Below the pieces are notes generated by a model. The model was not told the DNA's origin. It was given only the letters and a program-made list of their open reading frames with translations, and searched no databases. DNA of 64,000 bases from JAKVBK01 sp022447275 (GTDB lineage: Bacteria; Pseudomonadota; Alphaproteobacteria; Rhodobacterales; Rhodobacteraceae). Both the position numbers and the translations under genes were made by a program. Of this stretch, positions 34,179 through 42,477 are shown piece by piece (within the stretch, counting starts at the first letter, position 1; each line of letters starts with the position of its first letter). The stretch spans positions 1,798,001-1,862,000 of the forward strand of contig CP138932.1 in NCBI GenBank assembly GCA_047125605.1, read 5' to 3'.

Positions 34179-35478
34179 ATGTTCGAACTTAATCGAAGAC
34201 TATTTGTTCTAAGTGCAGCATCGGCACTCTGTCACAGGTCTCCTCTGCCAGTCAGTTTGTGCTGAGAGCTGAGCCTTCAAGCCTGCAAATATTGCCCGAA
34301 GGCGAAGCTGAAACTGCTTTGTTGGGATTCAATGGATCAACTCCCGGGCCCGAGTTGCGCGTGCCAAAGGGAAAGGAAGTCGCAGTCCGATTTGAGAATG
34401 CGCTGGAATTCCAACGGCTGTTCACTGGCATGGCATTCGTTTGAACAACGCGATGGACGGGGTGCCCGGTCTGACGCAACGGTTGGTGCAACCGGGCGAA
34501 AGCTTCGACTACGTATTTACGGCCCCGGATGCTGGGACGTTTTGGTATCACGCGCACCATCAGTCATGGGAGCAAGTCGCAAAAGGCTTGTACGGCCCTC
34601 TCATCGTTGAAGACGAGGCCAATCCAGATTTGGATCACGATATCACCGTCGTATTGGATGATTGGCGCATCAACGAAGCTGGCGAATTGATGGGTGGCTT
34701 TGGCAATATGCATGACTTCGCCCATGCTGGACGTCTGGGCAACAATGCCATGGTCCTGCCCTCCAGAAACACTGTCAAACTTGGAGATCGCGTTCGTATT
34801 CGGATTATCAACACAGCGACAGCACGGGTTTTTTCACTTCGGCTGGAAGGCCTCAAGGAACGTATCGTTGCGTTTGATGGTATGGCACTGGGCACACCTC
34901 GGGCATTCGAGGATTTGCAGATTGCGCCAGCGCAAAGGGTAGACCTGATTGGAGATGTGACTTCCAAGGTATCCTTCCTGTTCGTGGGCCGCGACGCACT
35001 TTACGATTTAGGCTCGTTGGATATCGATGGAGACAATCCCAATTGGAAAAGTTCACCGATTGCTCCGCTCAATGAATCACATGCCCACACGCCTTCGAGG
35101 AAACCTTCCCAGTCTTTGACGCTGCGAATGGAGGGGGGAGCCATGGGCGGCGGGCATGCCGGTTCTGATATTTGGGCATTTAACGGAACATCCGGGATGC
35201 CTGAAAAGCCATGGGCGATTTTCCGGAAAGGGGAGAGTGCGGAAATTGACTTGGTCAATGACACGTCCTTCCCGCATGGCATTCATCTCCACGGCCATCA
35301 TTTCTTCGAGCTAAAAGCAGACGGGTCGTTGGGGGATCGTCGAGATACCACACATGTTCCCCATGGGGCGTCACAGAAAATCGCAGTTGTGTTTGACAAC
35401 CCTGGTAAGTGGCTACTGCATTGCCACATGCTCGGCCATCAAGCGTCTGGGATGAAAACATGGGTAGAAGTTATATAA
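34179..35478 (+). pseudogene. Multicopper oxidase with two N-terminal frameshifts
   Basis: Three successive frames together spell one multicopper oxidase. Frame one gives the leader MFELNRRLFVLSAASA (from 34179); it shifts near 34227-34232 into LSQVSSASQFVLRAEPSS ... VRFENALE; it shifts again near 34408-34412 into PTAVHWHGIRLNNAMDG and runs to 35478. Copper motifs survive: HWHG, WYHAHHQSW, HGIHLHGHHF and HCHMLGHQASGM, with Met as axial type-1 residue. The longest single frame (34441-35478) lacks the signal peptide and first copper ligands. Either a recent pseudogene or two base-calling errors. Confidence 0.8.
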
Positions 35479-35906
35479 AGTGTCTGAGCGCGCTTATCCT
35501 CGTTCCTCTGGCATGGCCCGCTTGGGCTGGTCACCAATTCGAAGGGCGGGACTTAATGCTCGGAGAAACACTCTATGGAGCGCATTGTGCTTCTTGTCAT
35601 GGGGTGAACCTAGAGGGGCAACCAAACTGGACTGTCGCTGGTGAGAACGGTGTGCTGCCTGCGCCTCCACATGACGAGACTGGGCATACTTGGCACCATG
35701 ATAATCGACTTCTCTTTGACTATACTTTCCTTGGAGGGCAGGCCGCTCTTGCACGGAGAGGTGTGACTGGTTTCACCAGTGGCATGCCTGGTTTTGAAGC
35801 CGTCCTCAGTGGGGCAGAGGTCTGGAGCATATTGGCATATATTCAATCCACTTGGCCCGAGCAGGTCCAAGAAATACAGGCATCTAGAAATCCACCCCAT
35901 GGATAG
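35460..35906 (+). CDS. Class I c-type cytochrome
   Basis: A 148-residue exported monohaem cytochrome. The leader begins MGRSYIKCLSALIL and cleaves after PAWAG. The haem motif is CASCHG (about residue 42) and a likely axial Met is in GFTSGMPGF. The ATG at 35460 overlaps the oxidase stop by 19 bp, so the two were co-translated and this could be the electron donor or acceptor of the oxidase. Confidence 0.85.
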   Translation: MGRSYIKCLSALILVPLAWPAWAGHQFEGRDLMLGETLYGAHCASCHGVNLEGQPNWTVAGENGVLPAPPHDETGHTWHHDNRLLFDYTFLGGQAALARRGVTGFTSGMPGFEAVLSGAEVWSILAYIQSTWPEQVQEIQASRNPPHG

Positions 35907-36253
35907 GGCCTGCGCCCGCAGCGGTTCGCCCAAAAACAGCTTCTCTTGTCGTGAACTAGGGGCAAACCTTTGCATGCGCTGTGGTCCAGCGTCCGCCGCG
36001 CATGTCAATTCTCACTGTTCGTTCGCGTATCCAGCTTCAGTATCTTGTGCACATCGATCGCCGATGTGCCGTAGCTCACTTTGCCATACTGCCCGCATCT
36101 AACTGTCTAACATACAGTATGTGAAGATGAGCTGATTTTGCAGCGGAGACTGAGTGCATACTGTGTTGGATTTATGCACAGATGCGACAAGCAAGAAAAC
36201 TGGCATTACAAGCCGTTTTTTGTATGCCGAGCCAAACGATATTATGGAAATTG
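35907..36253. other. Non-coding gap left of the tRNA-Cys island
   Basis: About 350 bp with no recognisable gene or RNA. It should be the original chromosomal sequence that lay behind tRNA-Cys before the island inserted. Confidence 0.5.
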
Positions 36254-36299
36254 TGGAGGCGAGTACCGGAATCGAACCGGTGTACACGGATTTGCAATC
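36254..36299 (-). repeat. Displaced tRNA-Cys 3' fragment (island end, att repeat)
   Basis: 46 bp identical to 43635-43680, that is the 3' part of tRNA-Cys from anticodon loop to CCA. The rest of the tRNA is missing here and the sequence diverges right after. Together with the integrase beside the intact tRNA this marks the far end of an integrative element. Confidence 0.92.
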
Positions 36300-36560
36300 A
36301 TATAAACCGCCCAAATTCTATTGAGAAAATTTGTAAAATGACCCGCTGGCTGCTCCCTGAGCGGCAGTCGTTTAGCCGCTGATTGTAAAGTGAGAAAGTG
36401 TTGTTACCGTCCGGACTCGTGGGCTTCCGTAGAGGGCTCTAAAAACCACGAAATTCCCAATTAATAATAGGTTAGGCGCACCACGATCGGTCAAATGCGG
36501 TGCGATGAGATCGATGGGTTGCAATGCAGGCGCCCCATGAAGGAGCACTGCCTCCTTGTA
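36300..36560. other. Island left flank, non-coding
   Basis: About 260 bp between the tRNA fragment and the prenyltransferase. AT-rich; no clear gene. The promoter of the cargo operon must lie here, but I cannot place it. Confidence 0.45.
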
Positions 36561-37778
36561 ATGTACAAAATCCAACTCAATTCGTTAAACAAGCCAGCAG
36601 CTGAAACCGCGAAATCTTTGTACGATACCAGTACTCGATGGGGATTTTACGCTACCATTGTGCACAGAAATATTCAACTGACCGCATTATTTGCCGGTCT
36701 GGAGCTCAACTGGCTTAACTATATTGACAGACCGACTGCTACTGTTACTGTCACGCCGGCTTACAAATTTGGTTTGGGACACGTTAGTCTGGTGCATGAT
36801 AAGGTAGTCAAGGGACCCGGTGCAAAACGCTTCCTGACACTCCCATCGAAGCTGTCCGTGTACATATCGATTGCTCGGATTGACCATTGGTTTAAGAACG
36901 TCTTCGTTCTGCCGGGATTCGCAGCAGCGCTTTTGGTCACGAACCAAGTCAATGTGGTGTCGCATTTTTTCAATCTTGTTCTTGGATTGTTTGCGACTTG
37001 CCTCATTGCGTCCGGATACTACTCCATCAACGAATGGCTGGACGCCGAATCCGACCGCAATCACCCAACCAAGCATAAGCGCCCGGCGGCTCAGGGTCTG
37101 GTTCAAGGACGCCTAGTGTGGCTGCAGTGGTTCATTTTGTCCGGGCTTGGGCTTTACGTCGGCTATTTGATCAACACGTCGTTCTTTTTGACCGCGCTTA
37201 CTCTGGCCTGTATGGGGCTGCTCTACAACGTGCGGCCCATTCGAACCAAGGATATCGCCTATCTCGATGTGTTGTCCGAGTCGCTGAACAATCCACTGCG
37301 CTTCCTTCTTGGATGGACTTTGGTTCTAGGACCTGTTCTCCCTCCTTCTTCGGCTCTAATATCGTATTGGATGGGCGGCGCGTTTCTAATGGCTATAAAG
37401 CGCTATTCAGAATATCGCTTCATTGCAGACGCAGAGCGCGCGGGCCAGTATCGCCTTTCTTTCAAAGGATATTCAGAAAATTCTCTGCTTGCCTCATCGT
37501 TCTTCTATGCGCTAACATCCAGCTTTTTTCTAGGCGTATTTCTTGTCAAATACCGCGTGGAATATTTGCTGATCATGCCGCTTTTGGCTGCTTTGTTTAC
37601 CGCCTACCTTTGGATCGGCCTCCGAGCAGACTCCGTCGCGCAACGGCCGGAGAAACTGTACGAGGAAAAGCCAATGCTCGTCCTCTTGGGTCTGATTGTC
37701 GGAGTCTTCTGCGTGGCGACCTTCGTCGATATTCCAGCTTTGGAATTATTGCTCGAGCCCATTTCTATCCGGCCATGA
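36561..37778 (+). CDS. UbiA-family prenyltransferase, decaprenyl-phosphate phosphoribosyltransferase-like
   Basis: A polytopic membrane enzyme of about 405 residues. The UbiA part starts near YISIARIDHWFKNVFVLP and carries the first aspartate motif NEWLDAESDRNHPTKHKRP (about residue 157) and a second region DVLSESLNNPLRF. The HPTK..RP stretch is typical of DPPR synthase (the Rv3806c type), which puts phosphoribose on decaprenyl phosphate. About 100 N-terminal residues before the UbiA part match nothing I know; the true start is uncertain (36495, 36537, 36561 or an inner GTG near 36858). The stop overlaps the GtrA-like ATG by 4 bp. Confidence 0.8.
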   Translation: MYKIQLNSLNKPAAETAKSLYDTSTRWGFYATIVHRNIQLTALFAGLELNWLNYIDRPTATVTVTPAYKFGLGHVSLVHDKVVKGPGAKRFLTLPSKLSVYISIARIDHWFKNVFVLPGFAAALLVTNQVNVVSHFFNLVLGLFATCLIASGYYSINEWLDAESDRNHPTKHKRPAAQGLVQGRLVWLQWFILSGLGLYVGYLINTSFFLTALTLACMGLLYNVRPIRTKDIAYLDVLSESLNNPLRFLLGWTLVLGPVLPPSSALISYWMGGAFLMAIKRYSEYRFIADAERAGQYRLSFKGYSENSLLASSFFYALTSSFFLGVFLVKYRVEYLLIMPLLAALFTAYLWIGLRADSVAQRPEKLYEEKPMLVLLGLIVGVFCVATFVDIPALELLLEPISIRP

Positions 37779-38179
37779 CGACTGATGCAAAAGGCTCTAA
37801 CCCAATTTCGCAATTCTTCCGATACGGAGTGGCAGGTGCTGCCGCGCTTGGCACCCATCTGCTTGTGCTCGTCATCCTCGTTGAGCTAATGGGCTTAGCT
37901 AAGTACCTCAGTTCGTTAATCGGATTTCTCTGCGCTATACCAGTCAATTATGCGATCCAGCACACCTTCGTGTTTGGCCGACGCAATGGGCATACAATGT
38001 ATGTGCAGCGGTACCTCTTGGTTACCTTTGCGATGGCCGTGGCCAATACAGTTTTGTTTGCCTTTTTGGTGATGCTTGATTTTGTACCCTACATCGTTGT
38101 CCAAGTAATCGTTACCGGCGTGATTTTTGTTATCAATTTCAAAATAAACCGATCGTTTACCTTTAGCTTGCGAGAGTAA
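37775..38179 (+). CDS. GtrA-family membrane protein
   Basis: A 134-residue protein with four hydrophobic helices. FRYGVAGAAALGTHLLVL, then IPVNYAIQHTFVFGR and NFKINRSFTF are GtrA hallmarks. GtrA proteins flip or hand over polyprenyl-phosphate-linked sugars; in mycobacteria a GtrA-like protein works with the DPPR-synthase pathway. A longer frame upstream is a shadow of the prenyltransferase; the ATGA overlap start at 37775 fits. Confidence 0.88.
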   Translation: MTTDAKGSNPISQFFRYGVAGAAALGTHLLVLVILVELMGLAKYLSSLIGFLCAIPVNYAIQHTFVFGRRNGHTMYVQRYLLVTFAMAVANTVLFAFLVMLDFVPYIVVQVIVTGVIFVINFKINRSFTFSLRE

Positions 38180-38185
38180 TTAGAA

Positions 38186-39097
38186 ATGGTTGTTGAAGTA
38201 TCGCCAACAAACGACCTTGCCACGACCGCGCCTACCTGTTGGGTTTGTGGCTCAGGAGACGTAAAACTTGCCAAAGAGGGTAATCTGCCGAGGAACCTTG
38301 ATTCAGATGCCTTTCGCATCACGGATTCCGACTACGGTCGAACGGCAGACATTTATGCCTGTGCGTCATGTGGCTTTCAAATGTGCCACGGGTTCAAAAA
38401 CGTTCTAGAGTTTTATGAATCGATGGACGATGCACAGTACGAGGCCACACGCGATCAACGTGCAATTCAGGCGCGTCGTTTGGTGTCCCACATTGCGAAA
38501 TGGAAGCCGTCTGGACGGCTTCTTGACGTAGGGGCAGGGAGTGGAATCCTTGTAGAGGCGGCGCTTGAAGCAGGTTTCGATGCGGAAGGGGTCGAGCCCT
38601 CTCGGGTTCTTCAGCAGGAAGCAGAGAGAAGGAAACTGCCGGTTCAACTTGGCGTTCTTGGTCAGGCAAAGGTGAAACCGTCATACGATTTGGTGTGCTT
38701 GGTAGATGTAATTGAACATGTCCCAAACCCAGTTCAATTGTTAAGAGACATCAAGGACGTCGTGTCGGGCGGAGGCGTACTTCTCGTGGTGACCCCAGAT
38801 GTAGGCTCGGTTGCAGCGCGTTTGCTGGGTTGGAAATGGTGGCATTATCGGATTGCGCATATCGGATATTTCAACCGAAAAACGCTGGAACGTGCGCTTA
38901 CAGAAGCGGGGTTTGAAGTGGATAGTATGACACGACCGACCTGGTACTTCCCGGTGAGCTATCTTTGCGAAAGGCTCTCAACCTATCTTCCGAAGTTCAT
39001 GCGTTTCCGGCCGCCAAGTCGCATCGGACGCATGACTGTTCCGCTGAACCTGTTTGACTCGTATTGTGCGATCGCGGTCAAGCCGCGCGAACGCTGA
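38186..39097 (+). CDS. Class I SAM-dependent methyltransferase with N-terminal Cys4 motif
   Basis: A 303-residue cytosolic protein. An N-terminal zinc-ribbon-like pair CWVCGSGD and YACASCGFQMC is followed by the SAM-binding motif LLDVGAGSGILVEAALEAGF (about residue 115) and DLVCLVDVIEHVPNP. This layout is common among methyltransferases of surface-polysaccharide loci. It lies 6 bp behind the GtrA-like gene, so probably modifies a sugar or lipid-linked glycan of the same pathway. Confidence 0.88.
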   Translation: MVVEVSPTNDLATTAPTCWVCGSGDVKLAKEGNLPRNLDSDAFRITDSDYGRTADIYACASCGFQMCHGFKNVLEFYESMDDAQYEATRDQRAIQARRLVSHIAKWKPSGRLLDVGAGSGILVEAALEAGFDAEGVEPSRVLQQEAERRKLPVQLGVLGQAKVKPSYDLVCLVDVIEHVPNPVQLLRDIKDVVSGGGVLLVVTPDVGSVAARLLGWKWWHYRIAHIGYFNRKTLERALTEAGFEVDSMTRPTWYFPVSYLCERLSTYLPKFMRFRPPSRIGRMTVPLNLFDSYCAIAVKPRER

Positions 39098-39108
39098 GTT
39101 GCCGACAC

Positions 39109-40719
39109 ATGGTTCGCGCAAAGGTCGATCATGAAACGAACACCGCTTCCTCTTCAACCGGAATGGTAAGCAGAGCGGTCACCGTGGCAATCGCGATCTG
39201 GGTGGCGATTTCTGTCGCGTTAACAGTGATGCCCGCGTTGGTACTTGATACGTTCGGATACGGGCATGCATGGGTCAGTGCGCATTTTGCTACTATTGCA
39301 CGTACCTTCGCAGAAGTCGGCATCGTCGAGCTTGGAGGAGTGCCGGTTCAAAACAATCTACCCTTACTCGCAGCGCCCGACATCTACATTAACTGGCCGC
39401 CGTTATATGGCTACGCTCTATCGTTCATCATCAACGGTTTCGGCGACGGCGAACGCGTCATTCATCTGTCTGCGGTCGCTGTGACGATTAGCATCGCTTT
39501 GATCTTGTATTTCATAAGTCGCATTGCGTTCGATCGGACCGCAGCACTTGTGGGTTGTGCCGTCTATCTGAACTCCCCGATCATTGCAATGTACGGCCAT
39601 ATGGGCTCCCAACTTATGCTGTCGGTCTTATTGGTGCTTGTTGCGCTTTATCTGTTTTTGATTGCCGTGCGCTATAATGACGACACTCAAGGCGGCATTC
39701 GGCGAGGTGCGGCGCTCGCGGCATGTCTGTTAACATTTCTCGCGGTCACTGCGAGTTGGGAAGCTGTACTTGCACCAGCTTTCATGGTCGTTTTTGCTGC
39801 GCTCGCGCGGGACTACAAGGCTGTGCGATTGTCGTTCGTTATGGGCATCTGCGGCGTGATCGCGGTTGCTGCGGTCTTCCTAATCTACTTTATAAGCTAC
39901 CCGGAATACTTTGACGCACTGATTACTCGGCTCTGGTTACGCGCTGGATTTGCGATTGATTATGCGACGGATTTACCCGATTTCGCGGCTCAACCACATT
40001 TCTTGCAAGAAAGATCTGAAGCCACGATAGAAAGGAATTGGCTGAAGAGTGCCGTCGGCCGAGTCATCCATCGTTTGGAATTAATTGGCCCTCTCGGTCT
40101 ATTCGCTTTCCTTTTCGTGGTTTATCGTCGCGCGATGAAGCCAAATCAGTCTATCCCCCTCGAGCCAGTTTTTGCGGCAGTTGGTGGAATGTTTCTCTTG
40201 TGGATGCTTTTGATGCCACATCATATGAGTATTCATGACTATCAATTTTTGCTAATTGCGCCGATTGTGGCCCCGGCTGCTGCATATTTCGTCCAGTCCT
40301 GCAACCTTAGCTCAAAGTTAGATGCTTCCGTCGCCGTTGTATTGGTTGTAACCTTGACGTTCACCTCGCTTTATTTCCGCATAGAAGAAACCCGGTCACT
40401 CCTGAAAAGTGATCGTTATGCACAAGAGATCAGCTTGATGCGCCAAATCGCCGAGACGCTGCCCGAAGAAGCAATCGTGTTGAATCCCAATCGCAGCATG
40501 GTGCCAGTTTACTATTCCCAGCGACACATGATTCGGTTTGTAAAAAGCGATACTGACGTGGCGGAAGTCTATCCAGAAGCACTGCGTGAGCTATGCGAAA
40601 CTTGCCCGATCTTTCTCGTTGTGCCAAACGACCTTGTAGAGAATTTTACGATCAGCCTTGTGCGTTATCCGGAACAAGCTCGTGGTGATTTTGGACGCGT
40701 TTTGTACTTAGGGCCCTAG
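39109..40719 (+). CDS. Membrane glycosyltransferase, GT39/ArnT-like
   Basis: A protein of about 536 residues with a first helix and periplasmic loop (DTFGYGHAWVSAHF, NWPPLYGYALSFI), then about ten further helices. This resembles the GT-C fold of protein-O-mannosyl and ArnT-type transferases that take sugar from polyprenyl phosphate. It is last in the island's rightward cargo operon. The acceptor is unknown. The start at 39109 lies after the methyltransferase stop; an earlier frame to 39064 overlaps it. Confidence 0.72.
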   Translation: MVRAKVDHETNTASSSTGMVSRAVTVAIAIWVAISVALTVMPALVLDTFGYGHAWVSAHFATIARTFAEVGIVELGGVPVQNNLPLLAAPDIYINWPPLYGYALSFIINGFGDGERVIHLSAVAVTISIALILYFISRIAFDRTAALVGCAVYLNSPIIAMYGHMGSQLMLSVLLVLVALYLFLIAVRYNDDTQGGIRRGAALAACLLTFLAVTASWEAVLAPAFMVVFAALARDYKAVRLSFVMGICGVIAVAAVFLIYFISYPEYFDALITRLWLRAGFAIDYATDLPDFAAQPHFLQERSEATIERNWLKSAVGRVIHRLELIGPLGLFAFLFVVYRRAMKPNQSIPLEPVFAAVGGMFLLWMLLMPHHMSIHDYQFLLIAPIVAPAAAYFVQSCNLSSKLDASVAVVLVVTLTFTSLYFRIEETRSLLKSDRYAQEISLMRQIAETLPEEAIVLNPNRSMVPVYYSQRHMIRFVKSDTDVAEVYPEALRELCETCPIFLVVPNDLVENFTISLVRYPEQARGDFGRVLYLGP

Positions 40720-41061
40720 AGCCGCGTGTTTTTTTGACAACGGCAAGAGTTCTCAAGCTGGTTAGACGCGCCCGATGGCAATGCGCATAGACTGAATGCA
40801 GCAGTCAAGCATTCCATCGGCCTGTCGGGCCAACGCGATGTCTATGTCGAAAATCTCCATTTTCGGCTTCAAATAAAAAATGATCGGTTTTGAGAGCCCG
40901 TGAACGGCGCTGTTCAGGTAGGGACGGCTGTTCACGAAAGAGCTCTTGGAACTGTCTCTTGAAATCAAAGCTCCCAAATAAAAAGCGTCCCCGGCTTGTG
41001 AGAGACGCTTCCGGCAATGATCCAAAATACTTTTTGCTCTTCAGTCCAAACGAAGGCCAGC
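40720..41061. other. Gap between glycosyltransferase and IS3 copy A
   Basis: About 340 bp. A minus-strand open frame (40762-41025) exists but has no family resemblance and no ribosome site, so I do not call it. Confidence 0.5.
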
Positions 41062-41095
41062 TGATCAGCCCCACATAAGTGGTCCAGTTTGAATG

Positions 41096-41899
41096 TTAGT
41101 GCATGATTGGCCTGGATTCCATCGGGATGATGGTTTCCGGGGCCGGTGGGCGGTAGCCCAGAGCACTGTGTGGTCGCTTGGTGTTGTAGTGTTTCCGCCA
41201 TTGTTCGATCAGTATTTGTGCCTCTCGTAAGCTGTAGAAGACCTCCCCGTTCAGCAGTTCGTCCCTGAAACGGGCGTTGAAGCTTTCGCAGTATCCGTTC
41301 TCCCAAGGTGATCCTGGCTCGATGTACGCGGTCCTGGCGCCGACCGCTGCAATCCAGTTCCTCACAGCCTCTGCGATGAACTCAAGTCCATTATCTGATC
41401 GGATGTAAGCAGGGACACCACGCAGGATGAACAGGTCCGTCAGCGCGTCGATGACCTCAGTCGAGTTCAGGTTGCGTTTCACTCGGATCGCCAGGCATTC
41501 CCGGCTGTGCTCATCCAGGATGTTCAGAGTTCGGAATGCCTGTCCGTCATCTGTCCGGTGGTGCACAAAGTCATAGGACCAAACGTGGTTACGATACTCA
41601 GGTCGCAACCGGACACATGAGCCGTCGTTCAGCCAGAGCCGCCCTTTCTTCGGCTGCTTCATTGGCACTTTTAGCCCTTCACGTCGCCACAGGCGTTCGA
41701 CCCGCTTGTCGTTCACCAACCAACCCGCATCTCTCAGCAAAGCCGCAATCCGACGATACCCATATCGACGATATTGGCGCGCCAGCTCGACCATGTCCGA
41801 AACCAGGCGGTCTTCGTCCGCACGTCCGACAGGCAACCGTCTCTGCGTAGACCGATGCTGACCCAAAACACGGCAAACGCGCCGTTCGGACACCCGCAT
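41096..41899 (-). CDS. IS3 transposase OrfB (DDE domain), copy A
   Basis: A 267-residue rve-type integrase domain: WSYDFVHHRTDDG (first Asp), IRSDNGLEF (second Asp) and GSPWENGYCESFN (Glu). It differs from copy B at a few residues (NGLEF against NGPAF, ARFRDELL against ARFSDELL). The frame is open upstream to the slippery site at 41950-41956 (LLSPSRRRACIDHIRSE), so it is made as an OrfAB fusion by -1 frameshift. Confidence 0.94.
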   Translation of the reverse strand: MRVSERRVCRVLGQHRSTQRRLPVGRADEDRLVSDMVELARQYRRYGYRRIAALLRDAGWLVNDKRVERLWRREGLKVPMKQPKKGRLWLNDGSCVRLRPEYRNHVWSYDFVHHRTDDGQAFRTLNILDEHSRECLAIRVKRNLNSTEVIDALTDLFILRGVPAYIRSDNGLEFIAEAVRNWIAAVGARTAYIEPGSPWENGYCESFNARFRDELLNGEVFYSLREAQILIEQWRKHYNTKRPHSALGYRPPAPETIIPMESRPIMH

Positions 41900-41943
41900 C
41901 TCACTGCGAATATGATCGATACAAGCCCGGCGACGTGACGGGC

Positions 41944-42222
41944 TCAGTAGTTTCCCCGTGCGGCCTCAGACAGGATCAGCTTGTCCAACGTCAGGTCCGA
42001 CACGGCCCGTCGCAGGCGTTCATTCTCCTTCTGAAGCCGTTTGAGTTCCTTCAGCTGGTCGGTTCCCATACCGCCATATTGCTTACGCCAGCGATAGAAC
42101 GTCTGCTCCGTTATCTGCACCTGCCTGATCGCGTCGATCCGCGGCATCCCTTGGCCGCAAAGCACCTCAACCTGCCTCAGCTTTGTAACAATCTCTTCCG
42201 GCTTGTGTCGCTTGGTTCCCAT
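41944..42222 (-). CDS. IS3 transposase OrfA, copy A
   Basis: A 92-residue helix-turn-helix and leucine-zipper protein (KRHKPEEIVTKLRQVEVL, YRWRKQYGGM, ENERLRRAVSDLTLDKLIL). Identical in sequence to OrfA of copy B. Ends at the frameshift region. Confidence 0.94.
   Translation of the reverse strand: MGTKRHKPEEIVTKLRQVEVLCGQGMPRIDAIRQVQITEQTFYRWRKQYGGMGTDQLKELKRLQKENERLRRAVSDLTLDKLILSEAARGNY
41950..41956 (-). other. Programmed -1 frameshift heptamer GGGAAAC, IS3 copy A
   Basis: On the coding strand G GGA AAC lies in the orfA frame just before its TAC TGA end, a perfect X XXY YYZ slippery heptamer. Slipping back one base gives GGG AAA CTA CTG AGC and opens into the orfB frame. The same heptamer is at 54295-54301 in copy B. 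Confidence 0.8.
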
Positions 42223-42477
42223 CTTTGATCCTCCGTTTCCTAACTATAGGGACGGACCACTTCAGTGGGGGAGGATCAGCACGGGAACTGCTTTTCGAAG
42301 GGCCAGCCTCAGCGTTTCGCAAGTTTTGTAGGTCAGCCGGTATAGAGCCCGTACCCGGAAGAAGAGATTGCTATGATCCAATCGCTGTTAGACATAGAAT
42401 CAATGAAATTCAGGCCCTTAACCAATCGATCGAAGCAAGCCCGCAAGGGGCGCTGACGCGCAGTATGATGAGAAGAA

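Larger units (their letters stand above)
41062..42278 (-). mobile_element. IS3-family insertion sequence, copy A
   Basis: 1217 bp, beginning TGATCAGCCCC and ending GGGGGAGGATCA. The inverted ends share TGATC..CCCCAC..AAGTGGTCC over about 25 bp. It has orfA, a slippery site and orfB. It is nearly identical to copy B at 53407-54623 and in the same orientation. No target-site duplication is visible. Confidence 0.93.

Noticed and set aside
36100..36500. Intact second tRNA-Cys at the island's left end
   Set aside because: Only the 3' 46 bp match; the anticodon 5' stem, D arm and 5' acceptor strand are missing.
37118..37774. Long plus-strand frame upstream of the GtrA-like start
   Set aside because: It is a shadow of the UbiA-type gene in another frame; only the part from 37775 has family character.
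40762..41025. Minus-strand open frame between glycosyltransferase and IS3
   Set aside because: No ribosome site, no family resemblance, and it lies in decayed-looking DNA.
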